Shown here piece after piece: positions 33,075 to 41,201 of a DNA stretch of 64,000 nt. Both the position numbers and the translations under genes were made by a program. Numbering within the stretch: position 1 is the first letter of the stretch; every line of letters starts with the position of its first letter. The DNA is from Streptomyces filamentosus (lineage in GTDB: Bacteria; Actinomycetota; Actinomycetes; Streptomycetales; Streptomycetaceae): NCBI RefSeq assembly GCF_014654895.1, contig NZ_BNBE01000005.1:62001-126000 (forward strand), in the 5' to 3' direction. Below the pieces are notes generated by a model. The model had not been told where the DNA came from. It made no database searches and was given only the letters and a program-made list of their open reading frames with translations.

Positions 33075-33116
33075 GACCAGCACCGCCCCGCACCCGAGAC
33101 GAGGAGGCCCGAGCCG

Positions 33117-33764
33117 GTGGACAGCGCGTACGGCCGGCGCGGCGCCTGGGGCGTCGTCGCGGTCCTCCTCCTCGCCGGCGTCCACCTCGTTCGCGGCGGT
33201 ACGCAGCAGCTCACCGCCGCGGGCCCGCCCCGCCCCCTCGCCGCCGAGGCCGCCGCCCCGGCCCAGCCCCCGCCCCCGGCCCGCCCCGGCCTGCCCGCCT
33301 CCGCGCCCCTCGCCGTCACCATTCCCGCGCTCGGCGTCGACGCCCCCCTCACCCGCGTCGGCCTCGACCCGGACGGCTGGCTGGAGGCCCCGTCCCCGGA
33401 CCACCCCGACCGGGCCGGCTGGTACGGAGGCGCGGTCACCCCCGGCGAACCCGGCACCGCCGTCGTCGTCGGCCACGTCGACACCCCCGCGGGCCCCGCC
33501 GTCTTCCACGCCCTCGGCGCCCTCACCCGGGGCCGCACGGTGGAGATCCGCCGGGCCGACGGCCGCACGGCCGTCTTCACGGTCCACTCCGTCGAACTCG
33601 TCCCCAAGGCCGACTTCCCCGCCGACCGCGTCTACGCCTCCACCGCCGCCCCCGAACTCCGCGTGATCACCTGCGGCGGCTCCTACGCCCCCGCCACCGG
33701 CTACACCGGCAACGTCGTCGTCTCCGCCCGCCTCACCACCGTCCGCTCACACTCCCTGACCTGA
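33117..33764 (+). CDS. Class F sortase
   Basis: The protein has 215 residues. An N-terminal membrane anchor (about 9-26) is followed by a Pro/Ala linker and a sortase barrel. Catalytic residues are His120 in VVVGHVDTP, Cys186 in LRVITCGGSY and Arg205 in VVVSARLTT. The TCGGSY context is typical of class F. GTG 33117 has GAGGAGG upstream. It probably processes the preceding surface protein or other wall proteins, though no LPxTG substrate is visible in this window. Confidence 0.85.
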   Translation: MDSAYGRRGAWGVVAVLLLAGVHLVRGGTQQLTAAGPPRPLAAEAAAPAQPPPPARPGLPASAPLAVTIPALGVDAPLTRVGLDPDGWLEAPSPDHPDRAGWYGGAVTPGEPGTAVVVGHVDTPAGPAVFHALGALTRGRTVEIRRADGRTAVFTVHSVELVPKADFPADRVYASTAAPELRVITCGGSYAPATGYTGNVVVSARLTTVRSHSLT

Positions 33765-33968
33765 CGTATTCCGGACACCGACTGGCCTGGACCAGCCCCC
33801 CAGGGTCATCGTGTCCCCCGGAGCAGGCGTCGGGGGGCGCCGGGCTCCCGGCCGCCACGGCGGCATCCCCGGGGATGGGCGGTCCCCGTGCGTCCGGCCG
33901 GGACCCGGGGTCCGCCGGCGCACGGGACCGCCCCCTCCACCCACCACGACTGACCACGGAAAACGCTG

Positions 33969-33998
33969 GTGAAAGCCCCCGCGAACCCCTGGTAGAGT
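33969..33998 (+). promoter_or_regulatory. Probable tRNA-Leu promoter
   Basis: GTGAAA (33969-33974), an 18-bp spacer and TAGAGT (33993-33998) resemble a housekeeping promoter, about 45 bp before the mature tRNA. Confidence 0.5.
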
Positions 33999-34043
33999 TA
34001 TCCATGTCGCCGCGGGGAGAACCCGCGAGACGACAGACACCTT

Positions 34044-34131
34044 GTCCGGGTGGCGGAATGGCAGACGCGCTAGCTTGAGGTGCTAGTGCCCTTTATCGGG
34101 CGTGGGGGTTCAAGTCCCCCCTCGGACACCA
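34044..34131 (+). tRNA. tRNA-Leu(GAG)
   Basis: It is a class II tRNA of 88 nt including an encoded CCA. The acceptor stem GTCCGGG pairs with CTCGGAC (one G-T). The anticodon arm is CTAGC-TTGAGGT-GCTAG, with GAG at 34077-34079. A long variable arm and the T-arm GGGGGTTCAAGTCCCCC follow. The tRNA decodes CTC leucine codons, abundant in this genome. A terminator follows directly. Confidence 0.97.
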
Positions 34132-34138
34132 CGGAGCA

Positions 34139-34169
34139 GGCCGGTCGATCTCGTATCGACCGGCCTTTT
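34139..34169 (+). terminator. Rho-independent terminator after tRNA-Leu
   Basis: An 11-bp perfect stem (GGCCGGTCGAT and its complement) with a 5-nt loop is followed by TTTT. Confidence 0.9.
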
Positions 34170-34205
34170 CGTCATTCATCTGTACCTTCGGGGGAGGGGC
34201 GGCGG

Positions 34206-35756
34206 ATGTCGCGCGCGTTCAGGTTCGACCAGCGGGCCACGGCACTCGTCGAACTCCGCGGACTGCGGAGCGAGCACGAGCTGTTCGAGGAGGCCCTGGC
34301 GGCCAGGGGCTGGCCGGTGCTGGACCGGCAGGGCCGGGACACGGACCCGCTGGTCGAGCGCCGCGTCCGTTACGTGATCGAGGCGCGGTTTCCGGGGAGC
34401 CGGTTCAACGCGGCCTTCGGCGCCCGGGAGCGGATCGAACTCGTCGCCGACGAGCTCCGGCTCGATCTGCAGGTGCAGGCGGTGGAGTGCGTCGGCCGGG
34501 ACCCGAAGGACCTCCCGAGGTGGTTCGTCCACGAGCCGCCCGAGGTCCCCGCCGGCGCGAGCGCGACGGCCCGGCTGCGGGGCAGGTTCCTGCGCTGGAG
34601 CGCCGAGAACCTCGGCACCCGGGACACGGGGCGTCTGATCATGGCGACGACGCCCCAGGCCGCGGGGTGGCTGGCCACCCGACCGCTGCCCGGCACTCCG
34701 GCCCGCCCGGCGGCGGTGGCGCGGCGTGCGATGGGCGCCGCGCCGACGCCCTCGCGAAGGATCGGGAGCCGCCGGGACTCCCTGCGGATGATGAGCCGCC
34801 TCCTCGTGTTCGTGCTGCTGGGTTTCCTGCTGGGCGCACACCTGGCGGACGTCCTCGTCTCCCAGGACCGGTGGTCATGGACGAGCACCGCGGTGCTGGC
34901 GGGCGTCGCCGGGTGCGCGGCGGTCGCCGGGTGGCGGATCCCGCAGGACGGCTCCCCCTTCGGCACGGCGGCCTTCGCGGCCTTCCTCGTCCTCCTCGGA
35001 GCCGGAGGAGGCGGTTACGTGGGCCGGCAGGTCCCGGACCAGGGGTTCGCCGCCCCGGTTCTCGTGGCCCTGCTGGCGGGGGCGGTCGTCGCGAACGGCA
35101 TTCGCCTCCTGGTGCGCCAGTGGAGCTGGCAGCGAGTGGCCCCCTGGCTGCTCCCGGCGCTGATCCCCCTCGCCTTCGGTCTGCTGCCCGGTGTGGGCAC
35201 CGCCCTGCACGTCCTGTACCTGGACGCCTTCGACGTCGACCTGGAGGACGTGGAGGTGCCGCGGGCCTTCCAGTTCATGGCGATGCTGAAGCTGACCGCG
35301 TGCCTCGGCCTGTGGTTCCTGGCCCCGAGCGTGCTCGGGTACATGAAGCACTTCCACTGGCACGTCAAGGACCGCATGTTCGGCAACTTCGTGGTGTTCC
35401 TGCTGAGCGTCCTGCTGGTCGGCATGGGGTTCCTCGGTCTCGGCCTGCTCGGCGCGGAGATCGCCGGCGAGAAGGCCGCCGCCACCGCCGCCGCGGGCCG
35501 CACCCCGAAGGGGTACTACGGGATCGAGCCCGAGTGGGTGTGCCTGGCCCCGGTCGGGAAGCTCGCGGAGGTCCCGGTGGACGGGGGCGTCCTGGAGCCG
35601 AAGCGCCCCTACCTGAGGCTCGGCGACTCCGGGGGAGTGGTGGTGCTGTGGGACGCCGGGGAGAAGGCGGCCCTGAAGGTGCCCCTGGAGCGGCTGCGCC
35701 TCGCCCCGGCGGACTCCGCGCGCGTCACGTGCGGGTCCGCCGGGCCGAAGGGCTAG
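34206..35756 (+). CDS. Unrecognised multi-pass membrane protein
   Basis: The protein has 516 residues with a GGGGGAGGGG ribosome site. Residues 1-200 are soluble, rich in Arg and acidic residues (GLRSEHELFEEALAARGWPVLD, then RRVRYVIEARFPGSRFNAAFG). About six hydrophobic helices follow between 202 and 420, including FVLLGFLLGAHLADVLV and FGNFVVFLLSVLLVGMGFLGL. A C-terminal soluble domain of about 90 residues carries PKGYYGIEPEWVCLAP. I do not recognise a family and see no catalytic motif. It sits just after the tRNA terminator and is convergent, overlapping by 4 bp, with a methyltransferase gene. Confidence 0.7.
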   Translation: MSRAFRFDQRATALVELRGLRSEHELFEEALAARGWPVLDRQGRDTDPLVERRVRYVIEARFPGSRFNAAFGARERIELVADELRLDLQVQAVECVGRDPKDLPRWFVHEPPEVPAGASATARLRGRFLRWSAENLGTRDTGRLIMATTPQAAGWLATRPLPGTPARPAAVARRAMGAAPTPSRRIGSRRDSLRMMSRLLVFVLLGFLLGAHLADVLVSQDRWSWTSTAVLAGVAGCAAVAGWRIPQDGSPFGTAAFAAFLVLLGAGGGGYVGRQVPDQGFAAPVLVALLAGAVVANGIRLLVRQWSWQRVAPWLLPALIPLAFGLLPGVGTALHVLYLDAFDVDLEDVEVPRAFQFMAMLKLTACLGLWFLAPSVLGYMKHFHWHVKDRMFGNFVVFLLSVLLVGMGFLGLGLLGAEIAGEKAAATAAAGRTPKGYYGIEPEWVCLAPVGKLAEVPVDGGVLEPKRPYLRLGDSGGVVVLWDAGEKAALKVPLERLRLAPADSARVTCGSAGPKG

Positions 35757-36463
35757 GACTTCCGCGCCACCACCAGCCGGCAGTTCGGGCTGCCGTCGGG
35801 GCGGGTGCCGAATTCGGGGAGGGGCTGGTGGGTGACGGTGAAGCCGGTGCGTTCCAGGCGGGTGCGGACGTTGGGGAGGCGGAAGGTGCGGTAGTACATG
35901 ACGAACGGGGGGCGCCAGAGGGCGTTGCGGAGGCGCATGGCCGCGTCGAAGGCCCAGAGGGTCCAGTAGGGGAGGGAGCCGACGGGGGGCGGGGCGGGGA
36001 GGGGGAAGGCGAGGGTGCCGCCGGGGCGGAGGGCGGTGTGGACCCGGGCGAAGAGGGTGCGCTGGGCGGCGGGGAGGAAGTGGCCGAAGGCGCCGAAGCT
36101 GACGGCCAGGTCGAAGGCGGAGACGAAGGGGAGGGCGAGGGCGTCGGCGCGGACCAGGGTCGCGTCGGGGTGCCGGCGGCGGGCCTCGGCCAGCATGTTC
36201 GTACTGAGGTCGACGCCGGTGACGCGGCCCGCGCAGACCGAGCGGAGGACGGGGAGGCCGGCGCCGGTGCCGCAGCAGACGTCCAGGCCGGATTCGAAGG
36301 GGCCCAGGTCCCCCAGGGCGCGGGTCACCGCCGTGAGGACCCGGTCCGGGGTGCGGAACGGCGTCGCGTCGAACTTGGGCGCCAGGAGGTCGTAGCCCTG
36401 CTCGACGGAGGAGAGCGCCTGCCTGGTCAGTTCGCGGAGGGTCGGGCCCTGCGGGGTGAACAT
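35753..36463 (-). CDS. SAM-dependent methyltransferase (Methyltransf_25 type)
   Basis: The protein has 236 residues. Motif I is SGLDVCCGTGAGLPVLR, the acidic motif VTGVDLSTNMLAEARRRH follows, then ADALALPFVSAFDLAVSFGAFGH and LRPGGTLAFPLP. The usual second glycine of motif I is replaced by cysteine (VCCGTG). The acceptor is unknown. TAGAGT 7 nt before the ATG suggests a leaderless mRNA. It overlaps the end of the convergent membrane-protein gene by 4 bp. Confidence 0.85.
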   Translation of the reverse strand: MFTPQGPTLRELTRQALSSVEQGYDLLAPKFDATPFRTPDRVLTAVTRALGDLGPFESGLDVCCGTGAGLPVLRSVCAGRVTGVDLSTNMLAEARRRHPDATLVRADALALPFVSAFDLAVSFGAFGHFLPAAQRTLFARVHTALRPGGTLAFPLPAPPPVGSLPYWTLWAFDAAMRLRNALWRPPFVMYYRTFRLPNVRTRLERTGFTVTHQPLPEFGTRPDGSPNCRLVVARKS

Positions 36464-36470
36464 GGGGCCG

Positions 36471-36476
36471 ACTCTA
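36471..36476 (-). promoter_or_regulatory. -10 box TAGAGT, leaderless start
   Basis: The box lies 7 nt before the ATG at 36463 on the minus strand. No ribosome site is seen. Confidence 0.55.
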
Positions 36477-36497
36477 CGCAGGTGCGGGCCGCCCGGG

Positions 36498-36935
36498 TCA
36501 GAGCGCGCTGCGCACCGGCGGGGCGGGCCAGGCGGGAGCCGTGCCGGTGAGCTGGCAGGCCAGCAGGTAGAGGGGGATCGGCGGGGTGTAGGGAGAGGTG
36601 CCGTCGGGGTGGTGGATCAGGCGCGGCCCGCGGTCGGGGATCTCGGCGCCGGGGGCGTAGCAGGCGGGCAGCGGCCAGGTCAGGTCCAGGTCGGAGCCGC
36701 CGGGGACGAGCCACCACCACCAGTCGGTGTCGGCGTACACGCAGCCCTTGGCGGGGAGCCGGGAGAGGATCTTGAAGCCGAAGCGGGCGGGGACGCCGAC
36801 GGCGTCGCAGCCGAGTCCGGTGTGCAGGCCGGTGGGGACCGCGAGGCGGGTGGCGGTCACGGCGGCCGGGCGGGGGCCGTTCTCGGGGGAACGGCGGGCG
36901 CGGGGGACGAGCAGGGTCGCCATGGACCTCAGCAT
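36498..36935 (-). CDS. Conserved protein coupled to the anti-sigma-like gene
   Basis: The protein has 145 residues from ATG 36935, which overlaps the stop of the upstream ATP-binding gene by 7 bases; ATG 36923 (MATLLVPRARR) is an alternative. Features are GLGCDAVGVPARFGFKILSRL, a Trp-rich patch (DTDWWWWLVPGG) and PLYLLACQLTG. No family name comes to mind, but I recall similar small proteins beside AbaA/whiJ-type gene sets in Streptomyces. It is cytoplasmic. Its coupling to the ATP-binding protein suggests they work together. Confidence 0.65.
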   Translation of the reverse strand: MLRSMATLLVPRARRSPENGPRPAAVTATRLAVPTGLHTGLGCDAVGVPARFGFKILSRLPAKGCVYADTDWWWWLVPGGSDLDLTWPLPACYAPGAEIPDRGPRLIHHPDGTSPYTPPIPLYLLACQLTGTAPAWPAPPVRSAL

Positions 36936-37450
36936 GGGTCCCCCAGTCCGCGGGAGAGCTCCGCCCACACGATCTGGGCCGTGCCGTGGCCGGTGCGCTC
37001 GGCGCCCCAGGCCGCGCACAGCGCGTCGACGATGAGGAGGCCGCGGCCTCGCTCCTCCGCGCCGCAGTCGCGTATCCGGGGGCCCGCGGGGCCGCCCTCG
37101 TCCCGTACGGAGATGCGGAGGGTGGTGGCGTTCTCGCGGAGTTCGCAGACGATCCGGCTGCTGGCGGTGTGCAGCACCGCGTTGGTGGCGAGCTCGGATA
37201 TGACCAGGGCGGCCGTGTCGCGCGTCCCGGCCGCGCAGCCCCAGAGGATCAGCCGTTCCTCCACGAGGCGGCGGGCGCGGCCCACGGACTGGGTGCGGGC
37301 GGGCAGCTCGAAGGCGAAGCGGTGGCGGGGCTCGTACCGGCGGGGCTCGCGGGGGAGCGCCTCGGGGTGGAGCGGGGCGTGGTGGTGCGGCTCGTGGGGC
37401 AGCGGATCGTGCCGGGGCTGTGGGCGCTGGGCCATGACTCGGGAGCTCAT
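36929..37450 (-). CDS. ATP-binding anti-sigma-factor-like protein (HATPase_c)
   Basis: The protein has 173 residues from ATG 37450; ATG 37435 or an upstream GTG 37573 is possible, and the latter would extend into the palindromic control region. The histidine-kinase-like ATPase domain shows the N-box ALVISELATNAVLHT, the G1 box RDEGGPAGPRI and the G2 box ERGRGLLIVDAL. Such RsbW/SpoIIAB-like proteins are partners of XRE/DUF397 pairs in whiJ and abaA loci and are thought to modulate development. It is divergent from the XRE/DUF5753 gene and is followed by a coupled small gene. Confidence 0.8.
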   Translation of the reverse strand: MSSRVMAQRPQPRHDPLPHEPHHHAPLHPEALPREPRRYEPRHRFAFELPARTQSVGRARRLVEERLILWGCAAGTRDTAALVISELATNAVLHTASSRIVCELRENATTLRISVRDEGGPAGPRIRDCGAEERGRGLLIVDALCAAWGAERTGHGTAQIVWAELSRGLGDPC

Positions 37451-37598
37451 GAGACCTGAGGGCTGCGCGTTACCAGAGGCCACGACCGGTTCCTCACAAC
37501 AGTGGGCAGGGCTGCCGTACGTCGCTGTCGCCGGGGCCCGGGGGCGCACCGGCGGCAGTGTGTACTGGTTCACCGGAACACTGTCCTCCTGACTCGGA

Positions 37599-37635
37599 CA
37601 CTTGGCAAGTGGCACTCTGAAAATTGCAGAGTGCC
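37599..37635. promoter_or_regulatory. Tandem palindromes in the whiJ-like divergent region
   Basis: CACTTGGCAAGTG (37599-37611) is a perfect 13-bp palindrome. It abuts a perfect 9+9 inverted repeat, GGCACTCTG-N7-CAGAGTGCC (37611-37635). Both lie between the divergent ATP-binding and XRE genes and are strong candidates for the binding site of the XRE protein. Confidence 0.7.
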
Positions 37636-37697
37636 GTGTTCTCTCTGGCCGACCTTCGTGGCACACTCATCGAAACAGCGCGTCGGGGAGGTCTGAA

Positions 37698-38570
37698 GTG
37701 AGCGAGCCGCGGTCCGCCCCCACGGTGGGACAGGTCGTCCTCGGCCGTCGTCTTCAGGACCTGCGCGAGCGCGCCGGCCTGAAGCGCGAGGAGGCCGCCA
37801 AGGTCCTCCACGTCGCCCCGGCCACGATCTGCCGCATGGAGACCGCCGAGGTCGCGCTGAAGATCCCCTACGTGCAGCTGCTGCTCCAGGCGTACGGGAT
37901 CACGGACGCCGAGGCGGAGGCGTTCGTCGCCCTCGCCGAGGAGGCCAACCTGCCCGGCTGGTGGCAGCGGTTCCACGACGTGCTGCCCGGCTGGTTCTCC
38001 ATGTACGTCAGCCTGGAGGGGGCCGCGAGCCTCATCCGCTCCTACGAACCCCAGTTCGTCCCCGGTCTCTTCCAGACCGAGGAATACGCCCGCGCCATCC
38101 TGCGCAGCGGTGCGGTCGGCGGTGGCGGCGACGCCAGGGAAGAGGACATCGCTCGGCACGTGGCCCTGCGGATGGAGCGCCAGTCCCTGTTGACCAGGGA
38201 GGACGCCCCGAAGTTCTGGGTCATCATGGACGAGACGGTGTTCCGCCGGCCGGTCGGCGACGGGCCCGAGGTGATGCGCGACCAGCTCGACCGGCTGCTC
38301 GAAGCGTCCGAGCTGCCGAACGTCACCCTGCAGATCGCGGAGTTCGCGTCCGGCCACCACCCCGGCACGTACGGTCCTTTCGTCCTCTTCCGCTTCGCCA
38401 TGCCCGAACTCCCGGACATGGTCTACAGCGAGTACCTGACCGGCGCCGTCTACCTCGACGCGCGACCGGAGGTGGCGTCCCACCTGGAGGTCATGGACCG
38501 TATGGCGGCGCAGGCCGCGACTGCACAACGCACGAAGGAGATCCTCCGGGACCTCCGCAAGGAGCTGTGA
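37698..38570 (+). CDS. XRE regulator with DUF5753 (WhiJ-like)
   Basis: The protein has 290 residues. The helix-turn-helix at about 12-70 reads LGRRLQDLRERAGLKREEAAKVLHV then ATICRMETAEV. The C-terminal DUF5753 has EPQFVPGLFQTEEYARAI, RQSLLTREDAPKFWVIMDETVF and TLQIAEFASGHH. GTG 37698 has GGGGAGG upstream. The DUF397 gene begins at the base after the stop codon, so the two are coupled. Related regulators (WhiJ, BldB-associated) repress development until their DUF397 partner acts; here this is inference. Confidence 0.9.
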   Translation: MSEPRSAPTVGQVVLGRRLQDLRERAGLKREEAAKVLHVAPATICRMETAEVALKIPYVQLLLQAYGITDAEAEAFVALAEEANLPGWWQRFHDVLPGWFSMYVSLEGAASLIRSYEPQFVPGLFQTEEYARAILRSGAVGGGGDAREEDIARHVALRMERQSLLTREDAPKFWVIMDETVFRRPVGDGPEVMRDQLDRLLEASELPNVTLQIAEFASGHHPGTYGPFVLFRFAMPELPDMVYSEYLTGAVYLDARPEVASHLEVMDRMAAQAATAQRTKEILRDLRKEL

Positions 38571-38807
38571 ATGGATCGCATATACAACGGCATGCCCGCC
38601 GCGGAGCTCGGTGCCGAGGGATGGCACAAGCCCTGGAGCGGCGGGAACGGGGGCAACTGCGTGGAGGCCATGAAGCTGGCCGACGGCAGGGTCGCCGTGC
38701 GACAGTCCGCAGACCCTGAAGGACCCGCCCTCATCTACACCCACGGGGAGATCGCCGCCTTCATCGCGGGAGCGAAATCCGGTCAGGCTGATTTCCTGCT
38801 CACCTGA
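38571..38807 (+). CDS. DUF397 protein
   Basis: The protein has 78 residues. It shows the DUF397 pattern: WHKPWSGGNGGNCVEAMKLADGRVAVRQSADPEG, then a GEIAAFIAGAKSG tail. It starts at the ATG touching the XRE stop codon. DUF397 proteins are small partners that antagonise the XRE protein encoded beside them in whiJ-like sets. Confidence 0.9.
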   Translation: MDRIYNGMPAAELGAEGWHKPWSGGNGGNCVEAMKLADGRVAVRQSADPEGPALIYTHGEIAAFIAGAKSGQADFLLT

Positions 38808-38884
38808 CCCCTTCCGCCACGCCCCTCACGTCACGTAACTCTTGTAGCAGCGCCACCCGTTCGTCCCGACCAGGAGAGCCGACG

Positions 38885-39703
38885 ATGACCCAGGACCCCG
38901 CATCCGTCCGCAGCGAGACGCGGATCGACACCAGCAAGCCGCATCCCGCGCGCATGTACGACTGGTTCCTGGGCGGCAAGGACAACTACCCCGTCGACGA
39001 GGAGATGGCCCGCCAGCTCCTCACCGTCGACGCCCGGGGCCGTGACATGGCCCGGGTCAACCGCGCCTTCATGCACCGCGCCATCCGCTGGCTCAGCGCC
39101 CACGGCGTGCGCCAGTACCTGGACGTCGGCACCGGCATCCCGACCGAGCCCAACCTGCACCAGATCGCGCAGACGGCCGCGCCGGAGTCCCGGATCGTCT
39201 ACTGCGACAACGACCCGATCGTGCTCGCGCACGCGGCCGCCCTGCTGCGCTCGACCCCCGAGGGGGCCACCGAGTACATCCAGGCGGACGCCCGCGACCC
39301 GGAGATCATCCTCGAAAGGGCTGGAAAGGTCCTTGACTTCGACCGGCCCATCGCGCTGTCGATGCTCGCCCTGCTCCACTTCCTGGGGGACGAGGACGGC
39401 GCCCACGACATCGTCGCCAAGCTGGTCGAGAAGCTGGCGCCCGGCAGCTACCTCGTCCTCTCCCACGTCACCGGGGACTTCGACCCCGAGGGCGCGGCGA
39501 AGGCCGTCGGCATGTACAAGGCGCGCGGGCTGACCCTGCGGCCCCGCACCCGCGACGAGCTGGCCGCCTTCTTCGACGGCCTGGAGATCGTCGAGCCCGG
39601 GGTGTCCCTCACCGCCGAGTGGCATCCCGAGCTGGGCGAGCCGGTGCAGGTCCAGGGCGACGACCCGATCCCGGGCTGGGCCGCCGTGGCCCGCAAGCCC
39701 TGA
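38885..39703 (+). CDS. Methyltransf_19 (DUF574) SAM-dependent methyltransferase
   Basis: The protein has 272 residues. The family start SKPHPARMYDWFLGGKDNYPVDEE is diagnostic. QYLDVGTGIPTEPNLHQIA is the SAM motif, followed by RIVYCDNDPIVLAHAAALL. This family is expanded in Streptomyces and often lies near regulators; a few members act in natural-product pathways, and the acceptor is usually unknown. CCAGGAGAG precedes the ATG. It lies 77 bp after the DUF397 gene and may belong to the same regulon. A 15-bp bidirectional hairpin follows. Confidence 0.9.
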   Translation: MTQDPASVRSETRIDTSKPHPARMYDWFLGGKDNYPVDEEMARQLLTVDARGRDMARVNRAFMHRAIRWLSAHGVRQYLDVGTGIPTEPNLHQIAQTAAPESRIVYCDNDPIVLAHAAALLRSTPEGATEYIQADARDPEIILERAGKVLDFDRPIALSMLALLHFLGDEDGAHDIVAKLVEKLAPGSYLVLSHVTGDFDPEGAAKAVGMYKARGLTLRPRTRDELAAFFDGLEIVEPGVSLTAEWHPELGEPVQVQGDDPIPGWAAVARKP

Positions 39704-39719
39704 CCGTACGAGCGCGTCG

Positions 39720-39751
39720 GCGGGGGGAGGGCCCGAGGGCCCTCCCCCCGC
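39720..39751. terminator. 15-bp bidirectional terminator
   Basis: GCGGGGGGAGGGCCC and its exact complement, separated by GA, lie between the stop codons of two convergent genes and are followed by TTCCTC. Confidence 0.75.
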
Positions 39752-39755
39752 TTCC

Positions 39756-41099
39756 TCATCCCCGCAGGTACGCGAGGCCCGGGTGGACGGCCGCGTAGCC
39801 GTCGAGCAGCCGACGGGCCACCGCCACCGAGTCCACCAGCGGGTGCAGCGCGAAGGCCCTCACCGCGTCCGCCCGCGCCCCGCTCTCCGCCGCCGCCAGC
39901 ACCTCCCGCTCCACCGCCTTCACCGCGGTCACCAGGCCCATCGCGTGGTACGGCAGCGGGTCGGCCGCCACCGGCCGGGCGCCGCCCGCGTCCACCAGGC
40001 ACGGCACCTCGACCACCGCGTCCGCGTCGAGCCCCGGCAGCGCGGTGCCGTTGCGGACGTTGAGGATCAGCGTGGCCCGCTCGCCGCGCGCGATGGCCCG
40101 CATCAGCGCGAGCGCCACCTTCTCGTAGCCGCCCGGCTCCAGGTCCTCCTCGGCCCGGTCCCCGGCCCCGGCGGCCTCCCGGTTGTGCGCCATGTACGTG
40201 GCCTCCCGGTCGGCCAGCGTGCGGTGCCAGGCGTCCAGGGCCCGGACCTCCGGCTTCGCCGCCTCCGCGTAGAACCCGGCCTGCTGGTCCAGCAGATACG
40301 CCCCCCGGGTCCTCTCCGCGCCCCGGTAGGAGGCGACCGCCTCCCGGTTGAAGTAGTAGTAGTGCAGGTACTCGTTGGGCACCGCGCCCAGCGACCGCAG
40401 CCACTCGGGGCCGAAGAGCCGGCCCTCCTCGAAGGAGCCGAGCAGCTCCTCGTCCGCGAGGAGCCGCGGCAGCTCGTCCCGCCCGTCGATCCGCAGCCCG
40501 CGCAGCCACCCCAGGTGGTTGAGGCCGGCGTAGTCGATCCACACCCGGTCCGGGTCCGCGCCGAGCACCCGGGCGACCCGGCGGCCCAGGCCCACCGGGG
40601 AGTCGCAGATGCCGACCACCCGGTCGCCCAGGATCCGGGACATCGCCTCCGTCACCATCCCCGCCGGGTTGGTGAAGTTGATGACCCAGGCGTCCGGGGC
40701 GAGCACGGCGATCCGGCGGGCCAGGGCGACGGCGACCGGCACCGTCCGCAGGCCGTACGCGATCCCGCCCGCGCCCACCGTCTCCTGCCCGAGGACGCCC
40801 TCGGCCAGCGCCACCCGCTCGTCGGCGGCCCGGCCCTCCAGGCCGCCGACCCGGATCGCGGAGAAGACGAAGTCCGCGCCGCGCAGCGCCTCGTCGAGGT
40901 CGGTGATGGCCGTGACGGCGGGCGCGTCCGGCACTCCCTCGGCCTGCTCCGCGAGGACCCGCGCGACGGCCGCCAGCCGGCCGGGGTCGAGGTCGTGCAG
41001 GGTGACGTGGGTGATCCGCCCCTCGGCGTGGTCGCCGAGCAGCGCGCCGTACACCAGCGGCACCCGGAACCCGCCGCCTCCGAGAATCGTCAGTCGCAT
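39756..41099 (-). CDS. 6-phospho-beta-glucosidase-like glycosidase (GH4)
   Basis: The protein has 447 residues, the usual GH4 length. The NAD-binding start is LTILGGGGFRVPLVYGAL. Metal and substrate motifs follow in order: VINFTNPAGMVTEAM, GICDSPVGL (metal cysteine) and LNHLGWLRG (metal histidine). GH4 enzymes hydrolyse phosphorylated beta-glucosides with NAD and Mn. No PTS or sugar ABC genes are adjacent. TAGCGT 7 nt before the ATG suggests a leaderless mRNA. Confidence 0.9.
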   Translation of the reverse strand: MRLTILGGGGFRVPLVYGALLGDHAEGRITHVTLHDLDPGRLAAVARVLAEQAEGVPDAPAVTAITDLDEALRGADFVFSAIRVGGLEGRAADERVALAEGVLGQETVGAGGIAYGLRTVPVAVALARRIAVLAPDAWVINFTNPAGMVTEAMSRILGDRVVGICDSPVGLGRRVARVLGADPDRVWIDYAGLNHLGWLRGLRIDGRDELPRLLADEELLGSFEEGRLFGPEWLRSLGAVPNEYLHYYYFNREAVASYRGAERTRGAYLLDQQAGFYAEAAKPEVRALDAWHRTLADREATYMAHNREAAGAGDRAEEDLEPGGYEKVALALMRAIARGERATLILNVRNGTALPGLDADAVVEVPCLVDAGGARPVAADPLPYHAMGLVTAVKAVEREVLAAAESGARADAVRAFALHPLVDSVAVARRLLDGYAAVHPGLAYLRG

Positions 41100-41106
41100 G
41101 CCCCGT

Positions 41107-41112
41107 ACGCTA
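41107..41112 (-). promoter_or_regulatory. -10 box TAGCGT, leaderless start
   Basis: The box lies 7 nt upstream of the GH4 ATG on the minus strand. Confidence 0.55.
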
Positions 41113-41201
41113 CTGGGCCGCCCCCGGGATGCGGACCGAAGCGGGACCGGCGTCCACGCCGCCGTCCGCATCCCGGGCACCGGCCGGGGGAGAATGGCGG
41201 C

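Noticed and set aside
31386..33764. A small biosynthetic cluster built on the KASIII-like enzyme
   Set aside because: No carrier protein, ketoreductase or tailoring genes adjoin it. The following genes are a surface protein and a sortase with a 165-bp gap.
34044..34300. tRNA-Leu as an attachment site for an integrated element
   Set aside because: No integrase, excisionase or phage genes nearby, and I found no second copy of the tRNA 3' end in the window.
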